Shown in pieces: positions 43,467 through 52,085 of a DNA stretch of 64,000 nt; position 1 is the stretch's first letter, and every line of letters begins with the position of its first letter. Source of the stretch: Bacteroidia bacterium. GTDB taxonomy: Bacteria > Bacteroidota > Bacteroidia > B-17B0 > Aurantibacillaceae. The notes below the pieces were generated by a model that saw only the letters and a list, made by a program, of their open reading frames with translations, was not told the origin of the DNA and searched no databases. The stretch lies in contig BPGX01000001.1 of NCBI GenBank assembly GCA_026003255.1, positions 62,001 to 126,000 on the forward strand. Reading direction: 5' to 3'. A program made the translations under genes and the position numbers.

Positions 43467-43467
43467 G

Positions 43468-44442
43468 TTAACGGTTGTTCTTATATTCTTGAATAAGTTT
43501 TGCGGCTAAACGGTGAGGAAAAAAATTATTGTTTTTAAGGACATTATTTAATTCAGTTTGAATTTTTTCATTAGAGAAAAAATCTTGAAGTAAATAATCC
43601 GAAATGATTTTTTTAAAACGGGTAATTTGTTGGTGTTGTCGTTTTTGTTGAATAAAATTGTGTTTTTGAGCGATTGTTTGAAATTGCAATAATGTTTGAT
43701 ACATTTTATCAAGACCTTCTTTATTTAATGATGAGATTGGCAGAACAGGAACTGTCCAATCTTTCAAAGGGTGAGTAAAATAATGCAAAGCGGATTTAAA
43801 TTGGGCTGCTGTTAATAAAGCTCTTGATAAATTATCTCCATCTGCTTTTGTAATGGCGATGCCGTCTGCGAGTTCCATAATACCTCGTTTAATGCCCTGC
43901 ATTTCATCGCCACTTGCTGCAAGTATGAGTAGAAGAAAGAAATCTGTAATATTTGCTACTTCTGTTTCACTTTGTCCTACACCTACTGTTTCCACGAAAA
44001 TCCAATCATAGCCGGCAGCTTCACAGAGCAGCATTGTTTCATAAGTTTTGGATGCGACGCCACCTAAAATGCCACCACTTGGAGAAGGACGAATGAAGGC
44101 ATTGGGATGTTTGGATAATTGTTCCATTCGTGTTTTATCTCCTAAAATACTTCCTTTGGACGTTTGACTGCTTGGGTCAATGGCTAAAACTGCGATTTTG
44201 TGTCCATTGTTGATACAATGTAAACCAAAGGATTCAATAAAAGTACTTTTACCTACGCCGGGCATACCTGTAATTCCCAAACGAAAGGATTTTCCTGTAT
44301 GTGGTAAGATATTTTTTAGTATTTCTTCAGCGAGTTCTTGATGTTCAGGTTTATTGGATTCAACGATGGTAATGGCTCTTGATAAAACGCTAATGTTTTT
44401 TTGCAATATGCCTTCAACATATTCTTCAATGGACAGTAACAT
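43468..44442 (-). CDS. meaB: methylmalonyl-CoA mutase-associated GTPase MeaB
   Basis: 324 residues. The G3E-family P-loop is GMPGVGKSTFIE (about residues 59-70), followed by VLAIDPSSQTSKGSILGDKTRM, FVETVGVGQSETEVANITD and the ITKADGDN base-recognition motif. MeaB/ArgK protects and gates adenosylcobalamin loading of methylmalonyl-CoA mutase; the mutase genes are not in the window. The gene begins one base after the amn stop and ends the minus-strand operon that starts at glyA. Its 3' end is convergent with the LolC/E-like gene, with 1 base between the stops. Confidence 0.93.
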   Translation of the reverse strand: MLLSIEEYVEGILQKNISVLSRAITIVESNKPEHQELAEEILKNILPHTGKSFRLGITGMPGVGKSTFIESFGLHCINNGHKIAVLAIDPSSQTSKGSILGDKTRMEQLSKHPNAFIRPSPSGGILGGVASKTYETMLLCEAAGYDWIFVETVGVGQSETEVANITDFFLLLILAASGDEMQGIKRGIMELADGIAITKADGDNLSRALLTAAQFKSALHYFTHPLKDWTVPVLPISSLNKEGLDKMYQTLLQFQTIAQKHNFIQQKRQHQQITRFKKIISDYLLQDFFSNEKIQTELNNVLKNNNFFPHRLAAKLIQEYKNNR

Positions 44443-44443
44443 A

Positions 44444-45214
44444 TCAGAACTTTAAATGTCTTACAGAAATGCCTTGGTTTTTAATTTCTAATAATGATTT
44501 TATTCCTATATCTAAATGCATTTCAGTATATTGTTGAGTGACCACTTTATCTTTTTCTTCTGTTTTTACGCCCTCTGGAATCATAGGTTGGTCTGTGACT
44601 AAGAGCAATGCGCCGGTTGGTATTTTGTTGGCAAATCCGACGGTAAAGATGGTAGCCGTTTCCATATCAATCGCCATAGCTTTAATTTTACGGAGGTATG
44701 CTTTGAATTCTTCATCGTGTTCCCATACTCTTCTATTTGTTGTATAAACAGTTCCTGTCCAGTAATCTCTGTTTTCAAGACGAATGGTATATGAGACGGC
44801 TTTTTGTAGATTAAATGCGGGCAGAGAGGGTACTTCCGGAGGGAAATAATCGTTGGAAGTTCCTTCACCACGAATAGCAGCAATGGGAAGGATAAGGTCG
44901 CCAATTTGATTTTTCTTCTTTAAACCACCACATTTTCCTAAGAAAAGAACGGCTTTAGGTTTAATAGCGCTGAGTAAATCCATTACAGTTGCAGCGGCGG
45001 CACTTCCCATTCCAAAGTTGATTATTGATAATCCTTCGGCGTGTGCACTAATCATAGGCTTTCCATAACCTTTTACTTCGGTGTTGTATTTTTTAGCAAA
45101 GAGTTCTACATAGTTTGTAAAATTGCATAGCAAGATGTATTGACCAAACTCTTCTAATGGAACATTAGTATATCTTGGGAGCCAATTTTTAACTATTTCT
45201 TCTTTTGTTGTCAT
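44444..45214 (-). CDS. amn: AMP nucleosidase
   Basis: 256 residues, a length I recall for the short Bacteroidota type of AMP nucleosidase. It shares the nucleoside phosphorylase fold: VLFLGKCGGLKKKNQIGDLILPIAAIRGEGTSNDYFPPEVPSLP, and AMAIDMETATIFTVGFANKIPTGALLLVTDQP with the catalytic/ribose-binding ME-x-A segment. It hydrolyses AMP to adenine and ribose 5-phosphate. Its first 26 bases overlap the end of the DAHP synthase/chorismate mutase gene, and it is followed after one base by meaB, so the three are translated from one message. Confidence 0.9.
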   Translation of the reverse strand: MTTKEEIVKNWLPRYTNVPLEEFGQYILLCNFTNYVELFAKKYNTEVKGYGKPMISAHAEGLSIINFGMGSAAAATVMDLLSAIKPKAVLFLGKCGGLKKKNQIGDLILPIAAIRGEGTSNDYFPPEVPSLPAFNLQKAVSYTIRLENRDYWTGTVYTTNRRVWEHDEEFKAYLRKIKAMAIDMETATIFTVGFANKIPTGALLLVTDQPMIPEGVKTEEKDKVVTQQYTEMHLDIGIKSLLEIKNQGISVRHLKF

Positions 45215-46295
45215 AATCTTGTTGTTTTTCTTCTGGTTCAGGTTGATTTAATATTTTGTTTTGAATATTGATAGATTCTTCGTGAAGTAAAGATAGGAAG
45301 TGGTGTACAAAAGTATCGTTTATTTGCAATTCTTTTGCGAGATTTTTTCGGCTTTTGAGAATGTCTTTCCAGCGAGAGAGTTGGAATGCAGTGACATTAT
45401 GATTTTTTTTGTAATAAGCAATTTGTTTTACGATATCAAAACGTTTGGATAATAATGTCAAAACATCTTCGTCAATTTCATCGATTATTTGCCTTAGGTT
45501 TTGAAGGGTGTTTTCAAATATGGGGTCGGATGAGTTGTTATTGAGGAATTTGATTTTATTTAATAGTTCTTTTAATTCATCGGGTGTGATTTGTTGATCT
45601 TTATCACTGAGAGCAATGGAGGGGTTGAAATGTGTTTCAATCATCAGTCCGTTTAATCCAATGTTCATGGCTTTTTGAGCAATTTCAAAAATATATTCTT
45701 TTTTACCAGCGATATGACTGGGGTCGCAGATTACAGGAATGTCTGGAAAAATAGTTTTTAATTCTAACGGCACTTGCCATAATGGTTTGTTGCGGTATTT
45801 TTCATTTCCGTAATAATAAAATCCGCGATGAATAGCAATAACTTCTTGTATTCCTGAATTTATTATTCGTTCAATAGCCCCTATCCAGAGTTTAATTTCC
45901 GGGTGCATTGGGTTTTTAATCATTACTGGAATTTGTACAGATTGAAGGGTCTGTGCGAGTTCGTTTACACTATAAGGGTTGGTAGTTGTTCGGGCGCCAA
46001 TCCAGATGGCATCGATGTTATATTTTAGGGCTAATTCTACATGTTGAGGTTGGATAACTTCAATGCAAATCGGGAGCTTTAATTCGTTTTTTAGTTCATA
46101 TAACCATTGAAGTGCTTCTATGCCTTTGCCTTCAAAGCTAGAAGGTCTTGTTCTAGGCTTCCATACGCCAGCACGGAAATAATCAATGGAAACTGATTGT
46201 ATAATCTGCTTAGCAGTTTGAAATAATTGTTCTCTGCTTTCGGCACTGCAAGGTCCAGCGATAATGATGGGGTTATGCTTTAATTTTAAAGTCAT
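45189..46295 (-). CDS. bifunctional DAHP synthase / chorismate mutase
   Basis: 368 residues. Residues 1-265 are a KDO8P-synthase-like (type I beta) DAHP synthase: IIAGPCSAESREQLFQTA, RAGVWKPRTRPSSFEGKG, WIGARTTTNPYSV and VICDPSHIAGKK. This enzyme joins phosphoenolpyruvate and erythrose 4-phosphate to open the shikimate pathway. Residues about 275-360 are an AroQ-type chorismate mutase helix bundle (LRQIIDEIDEDVLTLLSKRFDIVKQIAYYKKNHN). Fusion of the two activities, probably for feedback by prephenate or chorismate, is known in Bacteroidota and Gram-positives. The gene lies 6 bases after the Wzc-like gene and overlaps amn. Confidence 0.92.
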   Translation of the reverse strand: MTLKLKHNPIIIAGPCSAESREQLFQTAKQIIQSVSIDYFRAGVWKPRTRPSSFEGKGIEALQWLYELKNELKLPICIEVIQPQHVELALKYNIDAIWIGARTTTNPYSVNELAQTLQSVQIPVMIKNPMHPEIKLWIGAIERIINSGIQEVIAIHRGFYYYGNEKYRNKPLWQVPLELKTIFPDIPVICDPSHIAGKKEYIFEIAQKAMNIGLNGLMIETHFNPSIALSDKDQQITPDELKELLNKIKFLNNNSSDPIFENTLQNLRQIIDEIDEDVLTLLSKRFDIVKQIAYYKKNHNVTAFQLSRWKDILKSRKNLAKELQINDTFVHHFLSLLHEESINIQNKILNQPEPEEKQQDYDNKRRNS

Positions 46296-46301
46296 TTTAG
46301 A

Positions 46302-48674
46302 TTAATATTTTTTGTAACCGTAGGCACTGCCGTATCTATAACCATAAGCATATCCGTATTTGTACCCATATTTGCTGTAGGTATAATAGCCGGTTTTTTT
46401 GAGATTTACGCCATTTAAGATAAGATATAAATTGGGAATGTTGTTTTCTTTGGCTAAATTATTGATGAATTTTACAGTTCTTCTGGTGGCCATTTTAGAG
46501 TTGATTGTAAAGATATTTAAATCAGCAAATTGCATAAGGTAAACAGCGTCTACCAATAAACCGGCGGGAGGAGTATCAATGATAATATAATCATAATTTG
46601 AATTAAGGTATTCAAACAATTCATTTAGTTTATTGGATAATAATAAATCTGATGGATTGGGGGGAGATTCTATACCAGCAAGATAAACGTCCATGTTAGG
46701 TGAAAAAGTAGGATATTTGATTTCGTCAATGGTAGCTTGATTGGATAAGTAAGCGGAAATACCTTTTTCTGGTGTAAGTTTTAATGCAGAATAAATTCTG
46801 GGTTTATGTAGGTCTAATTCAAGTAATGCTACTTTTTTATTGTGTTTTGCAAGCAATGCAGCAAAGTTTACAGATAAAAAAGTTTTACCTTCTCCCGGCA
46901 GAAAAGAAGTAAAAAGTATAGTTTTTATTGGTTTATCTTTTGAAGAGTATTTGATATTTGTAATGAGTCCTCTAATAGCATCGGTTATAGGAGCATAAGG
47001 TTCTTCAATGGTAATAATGGAATTATCATTGATATTTTTTTGATAAGGAATTACGCTAATGATGGGTAAATGAGTGAGTTCTTTTAACTGTTCTTCATCA
47101 GTGATTTTAATAAAGAAGAGTACTCTTATCAGAATGATAATAATGCTAAGTCCTAATCCAAAAGATAAAAAGGTATTTAGTATTTTCTTTTTATCAGGCT
47201 TAACAATACCTGTATTTCTTGGTTTTTCAATAACCTTAACATTCGGTGAAATAGAAGCGCGTGCTATCCGTGTATTGGCTCTTTTCTCAAGTAAAAAGGA
47301 ATATAATTTTTGATTGATTTCAACTTTTCTTTGGATATTAAGCACATCTCTTTGTTTAGGAGGAATATATTTGAATTTCGAAACAAATAAATTAATTTCA
47401 TTATCTAAGTTTTCTAATAGTTTTTTAGTAGCTTTTCTGGAGTTGGTAATATAGATAAGTAAATCTTGTTTTAGTCGGCGAATATTTTGTTTAAGGTTGG
47501 CGATATTAGGATTGTTATCTGTATTAGAACCATATTGGTCATTTAATTTTAATTGCAGTTGATACAGTTCAGTTACAGCACTTGGTAAGAATCCTTGCTT
47601 TTCCATGATAAAAATATTGGGAGGTAAGAACTGAGGGTCTTTGTCTTCAATGATATATTTTTCAAGGTCATCCAGTGCTTCAATTTGCATTTTTAATTGG
47701 TTCTTTTGACTTTCATAATCAGTCAACTTATCCAAATAGTTTTTTTGTTCCCATTCAAGGTCTAAAATATTATGAATGTTTTTATAGTATTGCATGGAAT
47801 CTTCCACATCTTTAAGGGTGGAGGCAATTTCATCTAATTGTTTGTCAATATATTTTAAAGTTCTTTCATTAAGTTCTATTCGTGTTTTTAAAGTGCTTTT
47901 TATATAAACATTATTTAGAGTATCTAAAATCAATGTTGCTCTTTCAGGAATAACATCTTCAATAGATATTTTGAGAATATTGGTGTAGTCAGGATTTTCA
48001 ACGATTAATGTTTGAAGGTAAGTATTTATCAAATATTCTTTAGAATGAAAGACAATTTCATAATTAATGGATGAGAGTGAGAGTGCTGTTTGCATGCTTA
48101 AGTTTGAATTTCGCTTGACGAATATGTTAAGGTCTGTATCAATGAGTTCTTTGTCAAATGTACCTTTTTTGACAATTTTTTGTCCATCTTTCTCAATGCC
48201 TATTTCATAGGAAGCATAATTGAGAATTTTAAATTGAATGGGTATTTCATAAAAAGCCGGGTTGATATTATTGACTTTAATTTCAAAAGGCATTCCACTA
48301 AATTGTTCAGTTGTTCTAACTTTTCCAACAATATAATAAGATACTTGCAGAACGTCTTTTAGCTTATCAATCGTTTCTTCCATTATATCATAGGACTTAA
48401 TAACACGAATCTGATTAGAATTATCAATATAGGCAGAATAGGCAGAAGAATACATAGTTTCATCAGAAATTAGGTTTTTATCGTAATAATCTTTTATGTT
48501 GATCAATATTTGAGTTGTGGCTTGATAGATATTTGTTAATCTATAGGTATAAAAGTAATAAGCAATATAACTTATTATCAAAGTAATAATAGGAATATAC
48601 CAGTTTTGTTTGATGACACGAATAATCGCCTGAATATCTTTTTCACTTATTATTCCGGTCCTATTGTTTTCCAT
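46302..48674 (-). CDS. Wzc-like polysaccharide co-polymerase / BY-tyrosine kinase
   Basis: 790 residues. A Wzz-type membrane domain has membrane segments near 33-53 and 505-525 with long coiled coils between them. A cytoplasmic BY-kinase domain follows: Walker A SFLPGEGKTFLSV (about 590), Walker A' LLELDLHKPR (about 618) and Walker B YIIIDTPP (about 697). The last 28 residues form a tyrosine cluster with YGY repeats (about 763-790), the usual autophosphorylation tail. It controls chain length and export of capsule or exopolysaccharide. No glycosyltransferase or Wza export gene is adjacent; instead it lies inside a metabolic operon. Confidence 0.92.
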   Translation of the reverse strand: MENNRTGIISEKDIQAIIRVIKQNWYIPIITLIISYIAYYFYTYRLTNIYQATTQILINIKDYYDKNLISDETMYSSAYSAYIDNSNQIRVIKSYDIMEETIDKLKDVLQVSYYIVGKVRTTEQFSGMPFEIKVNNINPAFYEIPIQFKILNYASYEIGIEKDGQKIVKKGTFDKELIDTDLNIFVKRNSNLSMQTALSLSSINYEIVFHSKEYLINTYLQTLIVENPDYTNILKISIEDVIPERATLILDTLNNVYIKSTLKTRIELNERTLKYIDKQLDEIASTLKDVEDSMQYYKNIHNILDLEWEQKNYLDKLTDYESQKNQLKMQIEALDDLEKYIIEDKDPQFLPPNIFIMEKQGFLPSAVTELYQLQLKLNDQYGSNTDNNPNIANLKQNIRRLKQDLLIYITNSRKATKKLLENLDNEINLFVSKFKYIPPKQRDVLNIQRKVEINQKLYSFLLEKRANTRIARASISPNVKVIEKPRNTGIVKPDKKKILNTFLSFGLGLSIIIILIRVLFFIKITDEEQLKELTHLPIISVIPYQKNINDNSIITIEEPYAPITDAIRGLITNIKYSSKDKPIKTILFTSFLPGEGKTFLSVNFAALLAKHNKKVALLELDLHKPRIYSALKLTPEKGISAYLSNQATIDEIKYPTFSPNMDVYLAGIESPPNPSDLLLSNKLNELFEYLNSNYDYIIIDTPPAGLLVDAVYLMQFADLNIFTINSKMATRRTVKFINNLAKENNIPNLYLILNGVNLKKTGYYTYSKYGYKYGYAYGYRYGSAYGYKKY

Positions 48675-48686
48675 GAAGATGCTGAG

Positions 48687-49334
48687 TTAAGTGTTTAATA
48701 ATATTTTTTCTTTTTTAGGTAATAGATTTATTAAACCTTCTTGTAATAATTTATTTTGAGGGTATAAGTAGGATTGGATATTGAGTTGTTGGGCTGATTC
48801 TATGTGTGTTAATGTGTCATCGAAATAAATAGTTGTATTAAAATCTAATTTATTATCTTTTATTACTTTTTGAAATAATTTCGGATTGGGTTTTCTTAAT
48901 CCTATTCTGCATGAATAATAGACCTTATCAAATAATGATTCAAGAGTATCTATTGCATGATGTTTTAGAAGCATATCTTCAAAACACTGGATGTGTGTTT
49001 CGCATGTATTGCTTAATAAAATTAATTGATAATCGGTTCGGAGTTTTTCTAGATATTTAATGTTTTCTTTTGGTATAGGTAATAGCATGGCGTTCCATGC
49101 TTCTTTGAGATAGTAGAGCTCATTATTAAAATTTAATAGATCGCTTAATTCTTCAAAAAATTCTTTTTCCGAAATTTTTCCTAATTCAAGTTTTTGAATA
49201 ATTTGATGTGGATATCCAAATTTCATCCACTCTTGTATGTCTACTGAAGTGTATTTTAAAAATTTTTGTCTGGTTGCTTCAGTATCCAGTGGCAGGATAA
49301 CACCACCAAGGTCAAAGATTATTGTGGGCTTCAT
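48687..49334 (-). CDS. HAD-superfamily hydrolase (YihX-like)
   Basis: 215 residues. Motif I is IIFDLGGVILPLD, in which the second Asp of DxD is replaced by Gly, as in the YihX/epoxide-hydrolase-like group. Motif II is LILLSNTCETH, motif III lies around GLRKPNPKLF and motif IV is TIYFDDTLTHIESAQQL. A four-helix cap follows motif I. Members of this group dephosphorylate small sugar phosphates such as glucose 1-phosphate. The gene lies 2 bases after glyA and 12 bases before the Wzc-like gene. Confidence 0.85.
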   Translation of the reverse strand: MKPTIIFDLGGVILPLDTEATRQKFLKYTSVDIQEWMKFGYPHQIIQKLELGKISEKEFFEELSDLLNFNNELYYLKEAWNAMLLPIPKENIKYLEKLRTDYQLILLSNTCETHIQCFEDMLLKHHAIDTLESLFDKVYYSCRIGLRKPNPKLFQKVIKDNKLDFNTTIYFDDTLTHIESAQQLNIQSYLYPQNKLLQEGLINLLPKKEKILLNT

Positions 49335-49336
49335 AG

Positions 49337-50608
49337 TTAAGCAAATAAAGGATATTTCAGCATCATCTGATTGACTTTCTTTTTAATTTTAGAAAGCATT
49401 CTAAAGTTGTCCCTGTTTTTTATTGTTTCATCAATTAATTCTACAATTTTGACGCATTCTTTTTCTTTTAATCCTCTTGTAGTGATGGCAGCGGTGCCAA
49501 CCCGAATGCCGGATGTAATAAAGGGGGATTTATCATCGAATGGTACCATATTTTTATTAACTGTAATATCTACTTCCCCAAGTAATTTTTCAGCTTCTTT
49601 ACCTGTAATGTTTTTATTTCTCAAATCAATCAACATTAAATGATTGTCTGTTCCCCCGGAAATAATGTGATATCCCTTCTCCATAAAGGACTTTGCCATG
49701 GCTTTTGCATTTTTAGCAACCTGAACGATGTAATATAAGTAATCATCGGTTAATGCTTCACCGAAAGCAACTGCTTTGGCGGCAATAACATGTTCAAGCG
49801 GACCGCCTTGTATACCAGGGAATACTGCACTATCTAAAACAGCACTCATCATTTTAATTTCTCCTTTTGGCGTTTTTTCTCCAAATGGATTTGGAAAATC
49901 TTTTTTCATCATAATCATACCCCCCCTTGGTCCTCGTAAGGTTTTGTGAGTGGTGGTTGTAACAATATGACAATGTAATAAAGCGTCGTTCAAAATACCT
50001 TTTGCAATAAGCCCGGAGGGATGTGAAATATCCGCTAATACTATAGCACCTACCTGGTCGGCTGCTGCTCTTACTTTTGCATAATCCCAATCTCTCGAGT
50101 AAGCAGAAGCCCCTACAATAACCATTTTGGGCTCTTCTTCAAGAATCTGTTGATGTAGTTTATCAAAATCAATCAAACCAGTTTCTTTTTCAACGTTGTA
50201 GAATATGGGCCGATACAATTTACCAGAATAGTTTACAGGCGAACCGTGTGTTAGATGCCCACCATGTGAAAGGTTCAATCCTAAAATTTTATCACCGGGT
50301 TTTAAACAGGCATACATAACAGCAGCATTTGCCTGAGCCCCCGAATGAGGTTGAACATTAACCCATTCGGCACCAAATAACTCTTTTGCTCTATCTATTG
50401 CCAATTGTTCTACTTTGTCAACCACTTCACAACCGCCATAATATCTCTTTCCTGGATAACCCTCTGCATATTTATTTGTCAATACACTCCCCATTGCTTT
50501 TAATACCTGATGGCTAACATAATTTTCACTTGCAATGAGTTCTATACCTCTTAACTGCCTTTCTTCTTCTTCTTTGATGAGTTTAAAGATTTGAGTTTCT
50601 TTTTTCAT
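49337..50608 (-). CDS. glyA: serine hydroxymethyltransferase
   Basis: 423 residues from ATG 50608, the usual GlyA length. Motifs are [41 protein letters not shown] and the pyridoxal-phosphate lysine in [14 protein letters not shown] (about residue 220). It interconverts serine and glycine and supplies one-carbon units to tetrahydrofolate. The open frame extends 24 codons further, but a -7 box at 50634-50641 lies within that extension, so the ATG 26 bases downstream is used. The first 26 bases overlap the end of the upstream exosortase-associated gene. Confidence 0.96.
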   Translation of the reverse strand: MKKETQIFKLIKEEEERQLRGIELIASENYVSHQVLKAMGSVLTNKYAEGYPGKRYYGGCEVVDKVEQLAIDRAKELFGAEWVNVQPHSGAQANAAVMYACLKPGDKILGLNLSHGGHLTHGSPVNYSGKLYRPIFYNVEKETGLIDFDKLHQQILEEEPKMVIVGASAYSRDWDYAKVRAAADQVGAIVLADISHPSGLIAKGILNDALLHCHIVTTTTHKTLRGPRGGMIMMKKDFPNPFGEKTPKGEIKMMSAVLDSAVFPGIQGGPLEHVIAAKAVAFGEALTDDYLYYIVQVAKNAKAMAKSFMEKGYHIISGGTDNHLMLIDLRNKNITGKEAEKLLGEVDITVNKNMVPFDDKSPFITSGIRVGTAAITTRGLKEKECVKIVELIDETIKNRDNFRMLSKIKKKVNQMMLKYPLFA

Positions 50609-51083
50609 GTTGTTGCAATTTATTTTTATCCCACAAATATAGAACAAATAATACGAATCCAATAAGTGGAGATTGAGCAATACCCATTAAGCCCCTACTA
50701 AATAAATATTCGTCATCATTTAATTTTTGGCTAAAAAAATACGCATAAAACATAGATAAAATACTTAGAGAGATCAATACTAAATAACTCAAAGTTAGTA
50801 TTCGAATATAAAAGGAAGGAACTTGAAATTTTTTCAGGAAAAATAAATTTAAAGAATAGAAGATGCCAACAAAAACTATTGTAAGGGGATATTTTAAATA
50901 ATACAAAGTTACATACGAGAATCGGGTCAACCAAACAAAACCAAAAGGAATAGGAATAGAAGTGGTTTTGTAATACTTATAATAAATGAGATTGTTAAGG
51001 GTTTGAAAAACATATTCTCTAATTAAACCAGTAATAGCAAAGATGATTAAAAATAACAATAGTTTAAATAAAAAATTTCTCAT
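50583..51083 (-). CDS. XrtF-associated membrane protein
   Basis: 166 residues with four or five predicted membrane segments and a basic C-terminus ([16 protein letters not shown]). Size, layout and position directly downstream of the exosortase gene fit the exosortase F system-associated protein family. Its sequence is too hydrophobic to place with more certainty by eye. The start lies 106 bases after the xrtF stop. The stop overlaps the glyA start by 26 bases, and the glyA -7 box sits inside this gene, so glyA has its own promoter as well as possible read-through. The role in sorting is unknown. Confidence 0.65.
   Translation of the reverse strand: MRNFLFKLLLFLIIFAITGLIREYVFQTLNNLIYYKYYKTTSIPIPFGFVWLTRFSYVTLYYLKYPLTIVFVGIFYSLNLFFLKKFQVPSFYIRILTLSYLVLISLSILSMFYAYFFSQKLNDDEYLFSRGLMGIAQSPLIGFVLFVLYLWDKNKLQQHEKRNSNL
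50634..50641 (-). promoter_or_regulatory. -7 promoter box (TATATTTG) of glyA
   Basis: Perfect TAnnTTTG on the minus strand, 25 bases before the ATG at 50608 and within the 3' part of the upstream gene. Confidence 0.6.
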
Positions 51084-51144
51084 TCTTTACACGTATTAAC
51101 TCACGATATATTTTTTTTAATTAAGATGTTCATGAATATGTTTC

Positions 51145-51190
51145 AAATGTTGCTTTCATTAAGGAATTTATTTTTTTGATGGCAACATTT
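51145..51190 (-). other. inverted repeat at the 3' end of xrtF
   Basis: AAATGTTGC (51145-51153) and GCAACATTT (51182-51190) form a 9-bp stem with a 28-base loop. It begins at the last base of the xrtF stop codon. No T-run follows, so it could be an mRNA stability or processing element rather than a terminator. Confidence 0.4.
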
Positions 51191-51762
51191 TATGCATATT
51201 TATTCACCCACCATATCCAGAGCGAAAAGATATAACTATATACTAAAAAAGTAAATGTGTAGGTATGATTAAACTCTAACCACTCTGGAGCATAGTAAGT
51301 TATAATGGCTAATGCAGCTACTCTAAAAACATTTAATATGTGAATGGTTAAAATACCGAATGGCACAAACCACCATTTATTTCTTTGATTACCTGGGAAA
51401 GCAAGAATGAATACAGAAAAAATTATAAACAAGGAAATAGCATCACAGGCCTTTCCAACCCATACACCAATTGATCCGTGAATTCCAATAACTTGAAAAT
51501 CGTTGAGGTCGGTTGTTTTGAATGTCTTAAAATCCATTCTTTTAAGCATCTCATCAGCATTTTCAATTATAATTCTAATGACATATTCGTCTATTAAAGT
51601 ATATTTTTTTAAGAAAAATTCATAAGTAACATAACACAAAAAATAAATAATACTTGCAGTGAATACAAATTTTATTCTCGGATCAGAAAACTTAAGTTTA
51701 AGTTCATTTTTATTCCGAATCAGATTTTTGTCCTTTATCTTTTCTGGACTTGAACTTATCAT
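51190..51762 (-). CDS. xrtF: exosortase family protein XrtF
   Basis: 190 residues with several membrane segments. The three catalytic residues of exosortases are in order: Cys in VGKACDAISLF (about 123), Arg in HILNVFRVAALAII (about 155) and His in EFNHTYTFTFLVY (about 173). The C-terminus WIWWVNKYA is typical of the XrtF group of Bacteroidota. The enzyme should cleave a C-terminal sorting signal at the membrane and join the product to an unknown anchor. Its ATG at 51762 lies 53 bases inside the upstream PID-CTERM-like gene, whose product is the obvious substrate. No later ATG is available, so the overlap is real unless a non-standard start is used. Confidence 0.88.
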   Translation of the reverse strand: MISSSPEKIKDKNLIRNKNELKLKFSDPRIKFVFTASIIYFLCYVTYEFFLKKYTLIDEYVIRIIIENADEMLKRMDFKTFKTTDLNDFQVIGIHGSIGVWVGKACDAISLFIIFSVFILAFPGNQRNKWWFVPFGILTIHILNVFRVAALAIITYYAPEWLEFNHTYTFTFLVYSYIFSLWIWWVNKYA

Positions 51763-51952
51763 ACGATTTTTTTACGCCATATAATGCACCTGCCGCAATT
51801 AATAAACTTACCCCACCATCAATTGGAATACAAGGTGGTGGCCAGCATCCGGGTGGAGGAGGAGGTGGTGGTGGAGGTGCGGCACCAAAAACGACACTTG
51901 CCACTGCCACAAATAAAATTACAAATACTAAATTTTTGTATCGAGCAAACAT
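51710..51952 (-). CDS. PID-CTERM-like exosortase substrate, 80 residues
   Basis: A tiny tripartite protein. Residues 1-23 are a signal peptide (LVFVILFVAVASVVFGA). Next comes a run of nine prolines, then GCWPPPCIPIDGG with two Cys around WPPP. The C-terminal part has the sorting layout: P-I-D motif, membrane segment VSLLIAAGALYGV and a basic tail KKSYDKFKSRKDKG. Only about fifteen residues would remain between the two processing sites. The start is ATG 51952, since a -7 box (51969-51976) sits 16 bases upstream; a TTG at 51961 is the alternative. The 3' end overlaps xrtF by 53 bases, tying substrate and enzyme synthesis together. Confidence 0.8.
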   Translation of the reverse strand: MFARYKNLVFVILFVAVASVVFGAAPPPPPPPPPGCWPPPCIPIDGGVSLLIAAGALYGVKKSYDKFKSRKDKGQKSDSE

Positions 51953-51968
51953 GACGTTCAATTTTTTG

Positions 51969-51976
51969 CAAAAATA
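51969..51976 (-). promoter_or_regulatory. -7 promoter box (TATTTTTG) of the exosortase cassette
   Basis: Perfect TAnnTTTG on the minus strand, 16 bases before ATG 51952. It should drive the substrate gene, xrtF and the associated membrane protein. Confidence 0.65.
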
Positions 51977-52060
51977 AGGAAAATTTGTTGAAAAAAGAAA
52001 TAAAGCATCACCTCAAAAAAACAATAACATTTTTGGCGTATAAAAAAACATTTTTTTCAT

Positions 52061-52068
52061 TAGGTTTG
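52061..52068 (+). promoter_or_regulatory. -7 promoter box (TAGGTTTG) of the PaaE-like gene
   Basis: Perfect TAnnTTTG, 17 bases before the ATG at 52086. It is divergent from the exosortase cassette promoter about 85 bases away. Confidence 0.65.
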
Positions 52069-52085
52069 CCCAAAAACCTAAAAGC

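Noticed and set aside
44599-44904. 101-codon frame overlapping amn
   Set aside because: It is an alternative frame of the amn gene on the same strand with no recognisable domain.
51750-51977. Plus-strand frame with a glycine run opposite the PID-CTERM gene
   Set aside because: The glycine run is the reverse complement of the proline codons. The minus-strand protein has a signal peptide, sorting motif and promoter.
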